A program made the translations under genes and the position numbers. A stretch of 64,000 nt of DNA from Microbacterium invictum (GTDB taxonomy: Bacteria; Actinomycetota; Actinomycetes; Actinomycetales; Microbacteriaceae): contig NZ_JACIFH010000001.1 of the NCBI RefSeq assembly GCF_014197265.1, forward strand, positions 496,001-560,000, in the 5' to 3' direction. The notes beneath the pieces are model-generated. The model was not told where the DNA came from, did not search any database, and worked only from the letters and a program-made list of their open reading frames with translations. Every line of letters starts with the position of its first letter. The stretch's first letter is position 1. Below are positions 36,338 to 45,907 of the stretch, one piece after another.

Positions 36338-36888
36338 GCACGCCGGATGAGCCGCGACCGGCGCCGCAGTACGGGGAGTATGCGACGCCCGAAGAGCAGC
36401 GCGCGCGCATCCAGCAGCCCGACCCGGCACTGACGTCGTCTCCGGCAGCCGCACCGGTCGAGCCACCCTATGCACCGCATCCGCCGCACGCGCGGCCCAC
36501 GACGGACGCCGCCCAGCCCTCGCGTGCTGCCGACCGGATCATCACGTTCGCGCTGCTGGCCTACGGCCTGGTCACCGTGATCACAGCCGTTCCGCAGATG
36601 CTCGACTTCACCGGTTTCGCGCAGACGTGGATGGAGGTCGCCGGTGTCGACGCCGAGTTCACCAACCACGAGGCCGGCATCCTGTGGGGCCGGATCGGTG
36701 CGCTGATCTTCGCCGGCGGCTGGCTGGCGACCGCGCTGCTGTCGTGGCGCTCGGTGCGCCGTCGCCGGCTGTCGTGGTGGATCCCACTGGTCGGCGCGAT
36801 CGTGACCTTCATCGCCGCCAGCTTCTGCCTGGTCGTGCCGCTGCTGGGCGATCCCGGGATCGCCCAGCACTTCTCGACGCTGGGCTGA
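36334..36888 (+). CDS. Membrane protein with disordered N-terminus (DUF6264-like)
   Basis: 184 residues. The first ~65 are Pro/Ala-rich and probably disordered. Then come three or four hydrophobic segments (about 68-88, 112-132 and 142-165). It resembles proteins labelled DUF6264 in Microbacterium, but I hold that name loosely. Function unknown. The GTG overlaps the ispH stop, so it is co-expressed with ispH. Confidence 0.75.
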   Translation: MSTPDEPRPAPQYGEYATPEEQRARIQQPDPALTSSPAAAPVEPPYAPHPPHARPTTDAAQPSRAADRIITFALLAYGLVTVITAVPQMLDFTGFAQTWMEVAGVDAEFTNHEAGILWGRIGALIFAGGWLATALLSWRSVRRRRLSWWIPLVGAIVTFIAASFCLVVPLLGDPGIAQHFSTLG

Positions 36889-36896
36889 GGTCAGGC

Positions 36897-37928
<1,032 letters not shown>

Positions 37929-38043
37929 GTCAGCTCCTTGGGTGGCGTCGGGGAATGCACCGTCAGCCTATCGAAGCCGGTCGGCCGCGGCGACGGCCAC
38001 ATGGGCGGCACGATTCGGGGGCGTCTTCCGCCCGTGAAAGAAT

Positions 38044-38069
38044 CACGATTCCTTCGTCGCGCAGCGACG
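38044..38069. promoter_or_regulatory. Inverted repeats between fbaA and glpX
   Basis: Two short palindromes lie back to back: GAATC-AC-GATTC, then CGTCGC-GCA-GCGACG (38055-38069). Their place in the divergent region makes them operator candidates; no cognate regulator is evident. Confidence 0.3.
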
Positions 38070-38100
38070 GAAATGCCGCGCGCGGCGAGGGACCGGGACC

Positions 38101-38106
38101 TAGGCT
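38101..38106 (+). promoter_or_regulatory. -10 hexamer for leaderless glpX mRNA
   Basis: TAGGCT, then 7 nt, then the ATG at 38114. Confidence 0.5.
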
Positions 38107-38113
38107 GACCAGC

Positions 38114-39106
38114 ATGGTGAGTTTGACCGCAGACATGAGCCCGCTCCACCCCGACCGCAACCTGGCACTGGAGCTGGTGAGGGCCACCGAGGCGGCAGCG
38201 ATCCGCTCCGTGCCGTTCATCGGCCGCGGCAAGAAAGAGCTCGCCGACGGCGCGGCGGTCGACGCGATGCGCGCGTTCCTCACGACCGTCAACTTCGACG
38301 GGGTGATCGTGATCGGCGAGGGTGAGAAGGACAACGCCCCGATGCTCTTCAACGGCGAGCGGGTCGGCACCGGTCGCGGACCGCAGTGCGACATCGCGGT
38401 CGATCCCATCGACGGAACCACGCTGACGGCCGAGGGCCGCAACAACGCGCTGTCGGTGCTGGCGGTCTCCGAGCGCGGCACGATGCTTGACGCGTCGGCG
38501 GTGTTCTACATGGACAAGCTCGTCACCGGTCCTGCCGGGGTGGGCGTCGTCGACATCCGCCTGCCGGTCGGTGAGAACATCCGCCGGCTTGCGAAAACGC
38601 TCGACAAACCGGTGGACGAGATGGTCGTGTCCGTACTCAACCGCCCCCGTCACGCCCGTCTGATCGAGGAGATCCGCGAGTCGGGCGCCGGCACGCGCCT
38701 CATGAGCGACGGCGACGTGGCCGGCGGCATCAACGCGGCCCGCTACAACGCTCGCACCGACATGTGCATCGGCATCGGCGGCAGCCCGGAGGGGATCGTG
38801 ACAGCCTGTGCCATCAAGGCGCTGGGAGGCCACATCCAGGGCCGGCTGTGGGCGCGCGACGACGACGAGAAGCAGCGCGGCATCGATGCCGGTCTGAAGC
38901 TCGACGACCACGTGTACGAAGCCGACGAGCTGGTCACCGGCAGCAACACGATCTTCGTGGCCACCGGCGTCACCAACGGCGAACTGGTCAGCGGAGTGCG
39001 CCGTTCGGGGCCGGACTACCTCATCACCGAGAGTGTCGTGCTGCGCGGCGTGTCGGGCACTCTGCGGCGGATCACCTCGGAGCACCTGACCTCGAAGTGG
39101 CTGTGA
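38114..39106 (+). CDS. glpX: Class II fructose-1,6-bisphosphatase
   Basis: 330 residues. Gluconeogenic phosphatase producing fructose-6-phosphate. GlpX-family landmarks: IGRGKKELADGAAV (about 37-50), VIGEGEKDNAPML, the metal site VDPIDGTTL (about 96-104) and SDGDVAGGI. This is the only FBPase class in many actinobacteria, including Corynebacterium. The ATG at 38114 follows a -10 hexamer with no Shine-Dalgarno sequence. Confidence 0.96.
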   Translation: MVSLTADMSPLHPDRNLALELVRATEAAAIRSVPFIGRGKKELADGAAVDAMRAFLTTVNFDGVIVIGEGEKDNAPMLFNGERVGTGRGPQCDIAVDPIDGTTLTAEGRNNALSVLAVSERGTMLDASAVFYMDKLVTGPAGVGVVDIRLPVGENIRRLAKTLDKPVDEMVVSVLNRPRHARLIEEIRESGAGTRLMSDGDVAGGINAARYNARTDMCIGIGGSPEGIVTACAIKALGGHIQGRLWARDDDEKQRGIDAGLKLDDHVYEADELVTGSNTIFVATGVTNGELVSGVRRSGPDYLITESVVLRGVSGTLRRITSEHLTSKWL

Positions 39107-39262
39107 TCCGGACCGTCTGAGTTCCCGCGGGGCCGGACACGCCCGTGATGTGATCGAGACGTGCCGATGCGCGTCGGCCCCTGTTCTCTCAGGATGCCTC
39201 TGGCACAATGGTCCTTGGCATCACCGACGGCATAGTGTCGTCGTGAGCCACCGGGAGAACCC

Positions 39263-39454
39263 ATGACCGCAGCGTCGAGCACCCCGCAGACCGGGCAGAT
39301 CGCCGTACCCGTCGACCCCGCACGCAGGCCCGACGTCCTGCTGCGCCGACGTGCGCCCGAGGGACATCAGGTCAACGCATGGTGGATGATCGGCGCCTTC
39401 GCCGGGGTGTCACTGCTCGTGGTCGGTCTCATGAACTTCTTCCCCGGCGGCTGA
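39263..39454 (+). CDS. Small single-pass membrane protein, 63 residues
   Basis: A polar N-terminal half with basic RRPDVLLRRRAPEG is followed by one membrane segment (about 38-59), ending FFPGG. GGGAGA precedes the ATG. I do not recognise a family. It is convergent with rmuC. Confidence 0.65.
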   Translation: MTAASSTPQTGQIAVPVDPARRPDVLLRRRAPEGHQVNAWWMIGAFAGVSLLVVGLMNFFPGG

Positions 39455-39483
39455 GACGCTTTCGTCTGACCTCTCCTGACCGT

Positions 39484-40761
39484 TCAGCGGTCACTGTCCA
39501 GCCGCTGCCGCAGGTCTCCGACATCGGCGGTCAGCGCCTCGGTCTCGGTGAACTCGACTGCCGTCAGCCGCTTCGGCGTCTTGTCGACGCCGGCCGGCGC
39601 GGCCACGGCATCGAGCTTCGTCTCGTCGATCCCCGGGAACTTGCGGGCTGTCACGAGCACGCGTGACTCGAGCGACCCGGCGAACCGGTTGTAGCTGTCG
39701 ACGGTGCGCTCGATCGCTCTGCGCAGGTCGTCGGCGTGGCCGGCGAGGGCGCCCAGCCGGTGGTACAGCTCATTGCCCAGGTCGAACAATGTGCGGGCCT
39801 CGTCGGAGACGTCCTGCTGGGTCCACGTGTAGGCGACCGTCTTCAGCACGGCCCAGAGGTTCACGGGCGAGGCGAGGGCCACGCGGCGGCTGAACGCGTA
39901 GTCGAGCAGCGACGGGTCCTCTTCGAGCGCGGCCGCCAGCAGCGATTCGCTGGGGATGAAGCAGACCACGAACTCCGGACTCGAGGTGAGGCCGGCCCAA
40001 TAGGTCTTCTTCGCGAGCGCGTCGACGTGCGCGCGCACGGCCTTCACATGCTTCTCCAGCAGTGTCTTGCGGCGCGCGCCCTCGTCGCCCTGCGCCGTCA
40101 CAGGGATGGCGCTCGCCTCGAGATAAGCGTCGAGGGGCACTTTCGCATCGACCGCGAGGGCCTTGTCGCCGGGCAGGCGCACGACCAGGTCGGGCCGGCC
40201 TGCCCCGGCGTCGGAGGTGATGGATGCCTGGGTCTCGAAGTCGACGTAGCGGGTGAGCCCCGCCGATTCCACGATGCGCCGGAGCTGGGTCTCGCCCCAG
40301 ACGCCGCGGGCGGAGTTCGAGCGCAGCGCGCCGGCGAGCGACTCGGTCGTCGCACGCAGCGCCTCATCGGACTGCTGCGCACGCCGGAGCTGCTCGGCCA
40401 GTGTGCCGTACTGGGTCTGGCGTTCGCGTTCGAGCTCATCGACCTTGAGCTGCATGTGCTGCAGCGTCTCTTGCACCGGCGCGAGGGCCCGCAGCACCAG
40501 CTGCTCGCGACGCTCGCGCTCGTCACGCGCGGCCTGGTCGGCGCGAGCCTGCGCCCCGAGGTCGCGGTGCAGCGCGCGCTGCTGCTCGAGCTGTGCGGTC
40601 AGTGCCTCATGCGTGGCCGCGGCCGCGGCGACCCGGGCGGCGAGCGTGGCGTGCTCGGTGGCCGCACGCACGGTGGCACGAGCCGAGCCGGCGAACCAGC
40701 CTGCGAGAACGCCTGCGAGAAGGCACGCGACGGTCACGACGGTGGCGAGGAGAGGATCCAT
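39484..40761 (-). CDS. rmuC: RmuC-family DNA recombination protein
   Basis: 425 residues. One N-terminal membrane segment (about 3-23) leads to a long coiled coil (about 30-130) and the RmuC nuclease-like core: SNSARGVWGETQLRRIVESAG, PDLVVRLPGDKALAVDAKVPL and the later YWAGLTSSPEFVVCFIP. In E. coli, RmuC limits inversion at short inverted repeats. The start is the ATG at 40761 (MDPLLATVV). It lies 43 bp downstream of the exonuclease gene on the same strand. Confidence 0.92.
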   Translation of the reverse strand: MDPLLATVVTVACLLAGVLAGWFAGSARATVRAATEHATLAARVAAAAATHEALTAQLEQQRALHRDLGAQARADQAARDERERREQLVLRALAPVQETLQHMQLKVDELERERQTQYGTLAEQLRRAQQSDEALRATTESLAGALRSNSARGVWGETQLRRIVESAGLTRYVDFETQASITSDAGAGRPDLVVRLPGDKALAVDAKVPLDAYLEASAIPVTAQGDEGARRKTLLEKHVKAVRAHVDALAKKTYWAGLTSSPEFVVCFIPSESLLAAALEEDPSLLDYAFSRRVALASPVNLWAVLKTVAYTWTQQDVSDEARTLFDLGNELYHRLGALAGHADDLRRAIERTVDSYNRFAGSLESRVLVTARKFPGIDETKLDAVAAPAGVDKTPKRLTAVEFTETEALTADVGDLRQRLDSDR

Positions 40762-40804
40762 ATGGCCAGGATGCCGGGAACCCCCGACATCGGGGCCGCA
40801 ACCC

Positions 40805-41392
40805 TCAGGCGGTGACGGCGGTGGGAGCGGCGATCTGCGGGACGCGCACCCCAAGAAGCATCGCCAGCTCGACGACGTCCTGCGCGCCTGCGCGGCGGGC
40901 CGCATCGACCATGATGTGCGCGCAGGCGAGGGCGTCGGCGGCGGCGTCGTGGTGGGCGAAGTCGAGGAATCCGGCGGCCGCGGCGACCAGCGGCAGGCGG
41001 TACGAGGCCAGTTCGTAGCTGCGGCGGGCGACCTGCAGGCTGCACACGTAGCTGTACGGCGGGCAGTCCTGGCTCGTGGCCTCGCACGCGCTCTGCAGCA
41101 CGCGCATGTCGAACCCGGCGTTGTGTGCGACGAGGGTGTCGTCGCCGATGAAGTCGGTCAGGGTGGGCAGCTGCTCCGCCCAGGTGGGGGCGCCGGCGAC
41201 GTCGTCCGCGTGAATCCCGTGGATGCCGATGTTCAGCTCGAAGAACCGGTCGTGTCCGGCGGGCGGCTGGATGAGCCAGCCGGTCTGGGCAACGACGTGT
41301 CCGTCGCGCACGCGGGTCAGGCCCACCGCGCACGCCGACGCGCTGGAGGAGTTCGCCGTCTCGAAGTCGATCGCGGTGAAGTCCAGGGGCAC
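40805..41392 (-). CDS. DnaQ-like 3'-5' exonuclease (RNase T/PolC type)
   Basis: 195 residues from the GTG at 41392, where homology begins (PLDFTAIDFETANSS). The DEDD residues are D9 and E11 in IDFETAN, D in LVAHNAGFDMRVL, and H/D near ALACAHIMVDAA. It may proofread or process short DNA/RNA ends. No BRCT or helicase domain is fused. Close upstream of rmuC. Confidence 0.87.
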   Translation of the reverse strand: MPLDFTAIDFETANSSSASACAVGLTRVRDGHVVAQTGWLIQPPAGHDRFFELNIGIHGIHADDVAGAPTWAEQLPTLTDFIGDDTLVAHNAGFDMRVLQSACEATSQDCPPYSYVCSLQVARRSYELASYRLPLVAAAAGFLDFAHHDAAADALACAHIMVDAARRAGAQDVVELAMLLGVRVPQIAAPTAVTA

Positions 41393-41473
41393 GGCCCAAG
41401 CCTCACACCGGCTGACCCCGGTGCAGGTAGGGCGCGCCGCTGGGCCGCGATGCAGTCGCACCACGGCGCCGCG

Positions 41474-41479
41474 TAGGGT
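41474..41479 (+). promoter_or_regulatory. -10 hexamer for leaderless methyltransferase mRNA
   Basis: TAGGGT, then 7 nt, then the ATG at 41487. Confidence 0.45.
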
Positions 41480-41486
41480 CGGTGGT

Positions 41487-42236
41487 ATGGCGACGGAGCG
41501 CGAGATGTCCATGTCCTTCGGTCGCGCGGCCGACCTCTACGAACAGGGCCGACCGGACTACCCGCCCGAGGCCGTCGCCTGGATGCTCGAGCCCGTGCGT
41601 CGGCCCGGGCACGCCGTGCGCGCAGCCGATGTCGGCGCGGGAACCGGAAAGCTCACCCGTGCCCTGGTGGATGCCGGTGCCGAGACCGTTGCGGTCGACC
41701 CTGACGCCGCCATGCTCGCCACGCTGCGAGCGAACGTCGCCGGCGTGCCCACCTTCGTCGGCACCGCCGAGCGGCTGCCTCTGCCCGACGCGGCGCTCGA
41801 CGCCGTCGTGCTCGGCCAGGCGTGGCACTGGGTCGATCATGCGGCTGCATCCGGGGAGGTCGGGCGCGTGCTTAGGGCGGGCGGCGTGCTCGGCACGGTC
41901 TGGAATATCCGCGATGCGTCGGTGCCGTGGATCGTGCGGCTGACCGAGATCATGCACGGCAGCAACGCCGAGCGCATGATGCGCGCCGGCGATCCGCCGC
42001 TGTCGTCACCGTTCGCGGGGTGGGAGTCGCGCACCTGGACGTGGGCGCGCCCGGTGGACCGCGCGGTGCTGACGGCGATGGTCCACTCGCGCAGCTACCT
42101 GATCACCGCGGGCGATGCGGAGCGCGCCCGCGTCGACGCCGAGATCGCCGATCTGTTCGACGAGATCGGTGCGGTCGGCGAAGCCCTCGTCGCCCTCCCG
42201 TACGTGACGAAGGCGTTCCGGGTGCTGCGGCCCTAG
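41487..42236 (+). CDS. Class I SAM-dependent methyltransferase
   Basis: 249 residues. The Methyltransf_11-like domain has motif I AADVGAGTGKLTRAL (about 46-60), AVDPDAAML and the later VLGQAWHWVD. The opening SFGRAADLYEQGRPDYP is typical of a broad actinobacterial group with unknown substrates. Divergent from the exonuclease gene. Confidence 0.87.
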   Translation: MATEREMSMSFGRAADLYEQGRPDYPPEAVAWMLEPVRRPGHAVRAADVGAGTGKLTRALVDAGAETVAVDPDAAMLATLRANVAGVPTFVGTAERLPLPDAALDAVVLGQAWHWVDHAAASGEVGRVLRAGGVLGTVWNIRDASVPWIVRLTEIMHGSNAERMMRAGDPPLSSPFAGWESRTWTWARPVDRAVLTAMVHSRSYLITAGDAERARVDAEIADLFDEIGAVGEALVALPYVTKAFRVLRP

Positions 42237-42244
42237 CATCGCTC

Positions 42245-42382
42245 ATGCGAAAACTCATGGTCTGCAACTTCGTCACGGTCGACGGCAGGTACGAGGACGA
42301 CGATGTCGCCGAGTGGCCCCACACCCGCATCGTGCGGATCGCCGATGCCTGCGACGAGGTGCGCGGGGTGGGCGGCGGGTAA
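42245..42382 (+). pseudogene. Remnant of a dihydrofolate-reductase/RibD-like gene
   Basis: The first 17 codons read MRKLMVCNFVTVDGRYE, the hallmark N-terminus of RibD C-terminal/DHFR-like proteins of about 180-220 residues. After that the similarity stops and the frame ends at codon 46. A TAGCAT hexamer still sits 5 nt before the ATG. I infer a deletion remnant between the methyltransferase and ychF. Confidence 0.5.
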
Positions 42383-42404
42383 GACGACCGCGATGGCCGC
42401 CACG

Positions 42405-42410
42405 TAGACT
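42405..42410 (+). promoter_or_regulatory. -10 hexamer for leaderless ychF mRNA
   Basis: TAGACT, then 8 nt, then the GTG at 42419. It lies too close (2 nt) to the ATG at 42413 for that codon to be inside the transcript. Confidence 0.5.
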
Positions 42411-42418
42411 CGATGCCC

Positions 42419-43492
42419 GTGGCTCTCACTATCGGCATCGTCGGCCTGCCCAACGTCGGCAAGTCCACCCTGTTCAACGCCCTGACCAAGAATCAGGTGC
42501 TCGCGGCGAACTATCCGTTCGCGACGATCGAGCCGAACATCGGGGTGGTGAACCTGCCCGATCCACGGCTGAACACCCTCGCCGGCATCTTCGGCTCGGA
42601 GCGGATCCTGCCCGCCGCAGTCTCGTTCGTCGACATCGCCGGCATCGTCCGCGGGGCGAGCGAAGGGGAGGGGCTCGGCAACAAGTTCCTCGCGAACATC
42701 CGTGAAGCGGATGCCATCGCGCAGGTCGTCCGCGGCTTCGCCGACGACGATGTGGTGCACGTCGAAGGTGCGGTCAATCCGCAGAACGACCTGGAGACCA
42801 TCAACGCCGAGCTGCAGCTCGCTGACCTCGAGACGGTCGAGAGGGCGATCGCGCGGTACGAGAAGGAGGTGCGCGGCCGCAAGCTCGACCCTTCGGTGCT
42901 CGCCGCGGCGGTTGAGGCGAAGGACGCACTGGAGCGCGGCGTGCTGCTGTCGGCGTCGGGTGTCGACCTCGAACCCCTCAGGGAACTGGGGCTGTTGACG
43001 GCCAAGCCGTTCATCTTCGTGTTCAACGTCGACGAAGCGGTGTTGACGGATGCCGCGCGCAAGGCCGAACTGGAAGCACTCGTCGCCCCGGCGAAGGCCG
43101 TCTTCCTCGATGCGAAGATCGAGTCGGAGCTCATCGACCTCGACCCGGAGGACGCGGCGGAGCTGCTGGCATCCACCGGGCAGGACGAGTCGGGTCTCGA
43201 TCAGCTCGCCCGCATCGGATTCGACACCCTCGGACTGCAGACATACCTCACGGCCGGGCCGAAAGAGGCGCGCGCCTGGACGATCGGCAAGGGGTGGAAG
43301 GCGCCGCAGGCGGCCGGGGTGATCCACACCGACTTCGAGAAGGGCTTCATCAAAGCTGAGGTCATCTCATTCGACGACCTGGTGGAGCTCGGCTCGGTCG
43401 CCGAGGCTCGCGCGAAGGGCAAGGCGCGCCTGGAGGGCAAGGACTACGTCATGCAGGACGGCGACGTGGTGGAGTTCAGGTTCAATGTCTGA
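42419..43492 (+). CDS. ychF: YchF/OLA1-family translation-associated ATPase
   Basis: 357 residues. Obg-like P-loop protein that prefers ATP over GTP and binds ribosomes. G1 GLPNVGKST lies near 8-16, and [12 protein letters not shown] and [14 protein letters not shown] cover the switch regions. The C-terminal TGS domain ends [17 protein letters not shown] chose the GTG at 42419 (MALTIGIVG) from the -10 position; an in-frame ATG lies 6 bp earlier. Confidence 0.96.
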   Translation: MALTIGIVGLPNVGKSTLFNALTKNQVLAANYPFATIEPNIGVVNLPDPRLNTLAGIFGSERILPAAVSFVDIAGIVRGASEGEGLGNKFLANIREADAIAQVVRGFADDDVVHVEGAVNPQNDLETINAELQLADLETVERAIARYEKEVRGRKLDPSVLAAAVEAKDALERGVLLSASGVDLEPLRELGLLTAKPFIFVFNVDEAVLTDAARKAELEALVAPAKAVFLDAKIESELIDLDPEDAAELLASTGQDESGLDQLARIGFDTLGLQTYLTAGPKEARAWTIGKGWKAPQAAGVIHTDFEKGFIKAEVISFDDLVELGSVAEARAKGKARLEGKDYVMQDGDVVEFRFNV

Positions 43493-43503
43493 ATCGAGGT
43501 TCG

Positions 43504-43863
43504 ATGTCTGATCGGATGCCGCCGTGCCCTGAGTGCGCGAGCGAGTACGCCTATGAGTCCGGTGCGCTGCTGATGTGCCCGATGTGCGGTCACGAGTGGG
43601 CACCGGGCACGGAGGGGGCGGCTGCCGAACCCGAACACGTCGTGAAGGATGCGGTAGGCAATGTCCTCAGCGATGGCGACACGGTCACCATCGTGAAAGA
43701 CCTCAAGGTCAAGGGCGGAGGTGGCGGCGTCGTCAAGGTCGGCACGAAGATTCGCGGCATCCGGTTGATCTCCGACGGCGTCGGCGATCATGACATCGAC
43801 GCGAAGGTGCCCGGGTTCGGTCAGATGCAGCTGAAGTCGAGTGTGGTGAAGAAGGTCATCTGA
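43504..43863 (+). CDS. yjdM: PhnA/YjdM-family zinc-ribbon protein
   Basis: 119 residues. An N-terminal zinc ribbon (C8, C11, C25, C28: CPECASEY and CPMCGHEW) is followed by the PhnA C-terminal SH3-like domain ([21 protein letters not shown]). Often annotated as an alkylphosphonate-utilisation protein, but no C-P lyase genes are here and the role is unproven. It follows ychF by 11 bp. Confidence 0.9.
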   Translation: MSDRMPPCPECASEYAYESGALLMCPMCGHEWAPGTEGAAAEPEHVVKDAVGNVLSDGDTVTIVKDLKVKGGGGGVVKVGTKIRGIRLISDGVGDHDIDAKVPGFGQMQLKSSVVKKVI

Positions 43864-43880
43864 TCGGCCCGCCTGCGCAC

Positions 43881-44190
43881 GTGCCGCACACACGGATCTG
43901 ACAGCAGGCGACGTCGCAAGGCTTCGCCGATTGTTCGACGCCGAGTACCATCAGGGTTTCGGGGAGTGGGACCCGGACTTGCCATATGGCTATGCTCCGC
44001 ATGACCTCCATGTCATCGCTCGGCAAGAGGACGAGGTTGTCGGCCATGTCGGCTGGGCGCGACGCGCTATAGGTGTCGGCCGTCGCGAGCTTGCTATTGC
44101 AGGCGTGGGCGGAGTGTTGATCTCGGACCATGCGCGACGCAGGCGACTGGGCGAGCGTCTGATGAGCCGTGTGGCAGGGGCGCATCGACG
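43881..44190 (+). pseudogene. Broken GNAT acetyltransferase gene
   Basis: The sequence reads clearly as a GNAT enzyme from TDLTAGDVARLRRLFDAEY through HVIARQEDEVVGHVGWARR and IAGVGGVLISDHARRRRLGE to LMSR near 44170, the acetyl-CoA motif A. The N-terminal strand lacks an ATG or GTG in this frame: a GTG at 43881 is in another frame, suggesting a frameshift near 43894. After 44171 the family similarity stops and the frame runs through the antisense of the next gene. The second half is missing. Local GC is lower than in neighbouring genes. Confidence 0.7.
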
Positions 44191-44612
44191 CGGATCAGGG
44201 TCTGTTGCCCAGCCGCGACGAGCGTCCGCTGCCCGCCGTTGTGGGCGTAGACATCGAGTCGGCAGATCGTGAGTGTGCGCCCGGGCTTGATCACCGTGCC
44301 GATGGCCTCCAGCTCGTCGCCGATCGCGGGAGCCAACAGATTGATCTTGTATTCCACGGTGAGGACCTCCGAGGCTGGGTCCATCAGTGTGAGGGCCGCG
44401 TAGCCCCCGGCGCTGTCGGCGATGGTGCTCGTGGCCCCGCCATGGAATAGCCCGTGCTGCTGGGTCACGGCGTTGCTCATCGGCAGATGGATGTGCACCT
44501 CTCCTGGCGCCGTGTGCCCGAGCCGAGCGCCGAGTGTGCTCATGAGGCCCTGTTTGGCGAAGCTCACGGCAATGTGGGTGTGGTCGCTCTCGTGAGGGGG
44601 GTCATGTTTCAA
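44094..44612 (-). CDS. PaaI-like hotdog thioesterase with run-on C-terminus
   Basis: 172 residues. The hotdog domain is complete: NAVTQQHGLFHGGATSTIAD (about 48-67) with the HGG motif, then a typical PaaI strand pattern ending VAAGQQTLIRV near 142. The remaining ~30 residues (from VDAPLPHG) are encoded by the antisense of the GNAT remnant, so the natural stop has been lost. The start is a TTG at 44612, decided by GGAAGGAGG ending 5 nt upstream. It lies downstream of the Lrp-type gene. Confidence 0.8.
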   Translation of the reverse strand: MKHDPPHESDHTHIAVSFAKQGLMSTLGARLGHTAPGEVHIHLPMSNAVTQQHGLFHGGATSTIADSAGGYAALTLMDPASEVLTVEYKINLLAPAIGDELEAIGTVIKPGRTLTICRLDVYAHNGGQRTLVAAGQQTLIRVDAPLPHGSSDARPVACVAHGPRSTLRPRLQ

Positions 44613-44637
44613 GAGCTCCTCCTTCCGCAGTGATGGT

Positions 44638-45087
44638 TCAGATCGTCGCGTGGTGAGAGACGACGGTCTTCATGATCAGCGTCGCTGTCAGTCGCTGGAC
44701 ACCGGGCAGCTGGCTCAGCTGTTGGTCGTAAAGCTCTTGGTAGTGCTGTTTCGAGTTCGCGGCGATGTAGAGCTGATAGTCGGGCTCGCCGAACAGCCGA
44801 TGTGCCTGCACGATGTTCGGGATGGCGGCAACGGCGCCTTCGAACGACGCGACCGCAGAGGCATCCCCGGCCTTCATCGTCACGAAGACAAGCGCCTCGA
44901 ACGGCAGCCCGAGAAGGTCCAGGTCGAGGTCGACGCTGAACCCGCGGATCACCCCGGAGGCCTCCAGATCGCGGAAACGGCGGTGGCAAGCGGACAGGCT
45001 CAGCCCGACTTTCGAGGCTACCTCCGTCATCGTCGCCCGCCCATCCCGCTGGAGGAGCGAGAGGATCTCCCGGTCAAGTGCGTCCAT
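44638..45087 (-). CDS. Lrp/AsnC-family transcriptional regulator
   Basis: 149 residues. An N-terminal winged helix (MDALDREILSLLQRDGRATM... with the recognition helix around VGLSLSACHRRFRDLE) is followed by the RAM ligand-binding domain (FVTMKAGDASAVASFEGAVA). It is divergent from a LysE-family exporter across a 103-bp AT-richer gap. This is the classic layout of an amino-acid-sensing regulator controlling an exporter. Confidence 0.92.
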   Translation of the reverse strand: MDALDREILSLLQRDGRATMTEVASKVGLSLSACHRRFRDLEASGVIRGFSVDLDLDLLGLPFEALVFVTMKAGDASAVASFEGAVAAIPNIVQAHRLFGEPDYQLYIAANSKQHYQELYDQQLSQLPGVQRLTATLIMKTVVSHHATI

Positions 45088-45190
45088 GAGAGAGAGTCTC
45101 CCCAGTTCATTGCCAGGATGCAAGTAGGAGTGAAGCACATTGCGTAGAAGGATGAATAATATTGCCCCACGGCGGTGAGAGGAAGTACCG
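45088..45190. promoter_or_regulatory. Divergent regulatory region between lrp-like and lysE-like genes
   Basis: This gap is AT-richer than its surroundings and holds TAATAT at 45157-45162, a candidate -10 for the exporter. No clean palindrome was found. Confidence 0.35.
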
Positions 45191-45820
45191 ATGGAAGCCG
45201 GGCTGGTGGTCGCGTTCTGGGGCGTGTCGATGCTGTTCGTCGTCACCCCCGGCGTGGACTGGGCATACGCGATCGCCTCGGGAACGAAGCACCGGACAGG
45301 TGTACTCCCAGCCGTGTCGGGAATGCTTGCCGGGCACCTGGCGGCCACGCTCGTCGTCGCGGCCGGTGTTGCCGCACTCCTGGCCGCATCCGGTGTCGCG
45401 ATGACCGTTCTCACCGTTGCCGGAGCCGTCTACCTCGTCTGGCTGGGCGTCGGCGCACTGCGGCATCACGCGGCTCCAGATCTTGCTGGCGAGCCCGGTG
45501 TAGCGGGGAACGGGACGCTGTTCGCCAAAGGCATCGGCATCAGCGTGCTCAACCCGAAGGTCTTCCTGCTGTTCCTCGCCCTGCTCCCGCAGTTCGCCTC
45601 AGAGCGTGCCGGGTGGTCCGTCGGTGCGCAGATGGCCATGCTCGGCGGCGTTCACGTCGCCAACTGCGCGATCGTCTACTTCGCCGTCGGCTACGGGGCC
45701 GCCGCAGTGCTCACGACGCGCCCGAAGGCGGCGAAGATCGTCGGTATCGTCTCGGGTGTCGTCATGATCGGTCTCGGCATCGCGCTTGTCGCGGAGAAGG
45801 TTCTCAGCAGCATCCACTGA
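45191..45820 (+). CDS. LysE/RhtB-family amino acid exporter
   Basis: 209 residues with six hydrophobic segments. The N-terminal FVVTPGVDWAYAIASGTKHR is the family signature, and GIGISVLNPKVFLLFLALLPQF near 115-136 is the second conserved block. GAGAGGAAG precedes the ATG. The substrate is likely an amino acid, inferred from family and the adjacent Lrp-type regulator. Confidence 0.9.
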   Translation: MEAGLVVAFWGVSMLFVVTPGVDWAYAIASGTKHRTGVLPAVSGMLAGHLAATLVVAAGVAALLAASGVAMTVLTVAGAVYLVWLGVGALRHHAAPDLAGEPGVAGNGTLFAKGIGISVLNPKVFLLFLALLPQFASERAGWSVGAQMAMLGGVHVANCAIVYFAVGYGAAAVLTTRPKAAKIVGIVSGVVMIGLGIALVAEKVLSSIH

Positions 45821-45907
45821 TCGCGGGGACGGGCCTCGCACCGGGTACCAGGTGCCGATCGTCGACACCGTCCTCAGGTATGGGGCCGCTGACGCTGAGT
45901 CGTGAGG

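Noticed and set aside
39181..39192. A single GTTCTCTC match after glpX, like one box of the dyad element
   Set aside because: Only one half-box, no inverted partner at the expected 19-, 39- or 58-bp offset, and no C- or G-rich flanks.
43504..43863. Phosphonate-degradation function for the PhnA/YjdM protein
   Set aside because: No C-P lyase or phosphonate transporter genes are nearby and the family name is historical.
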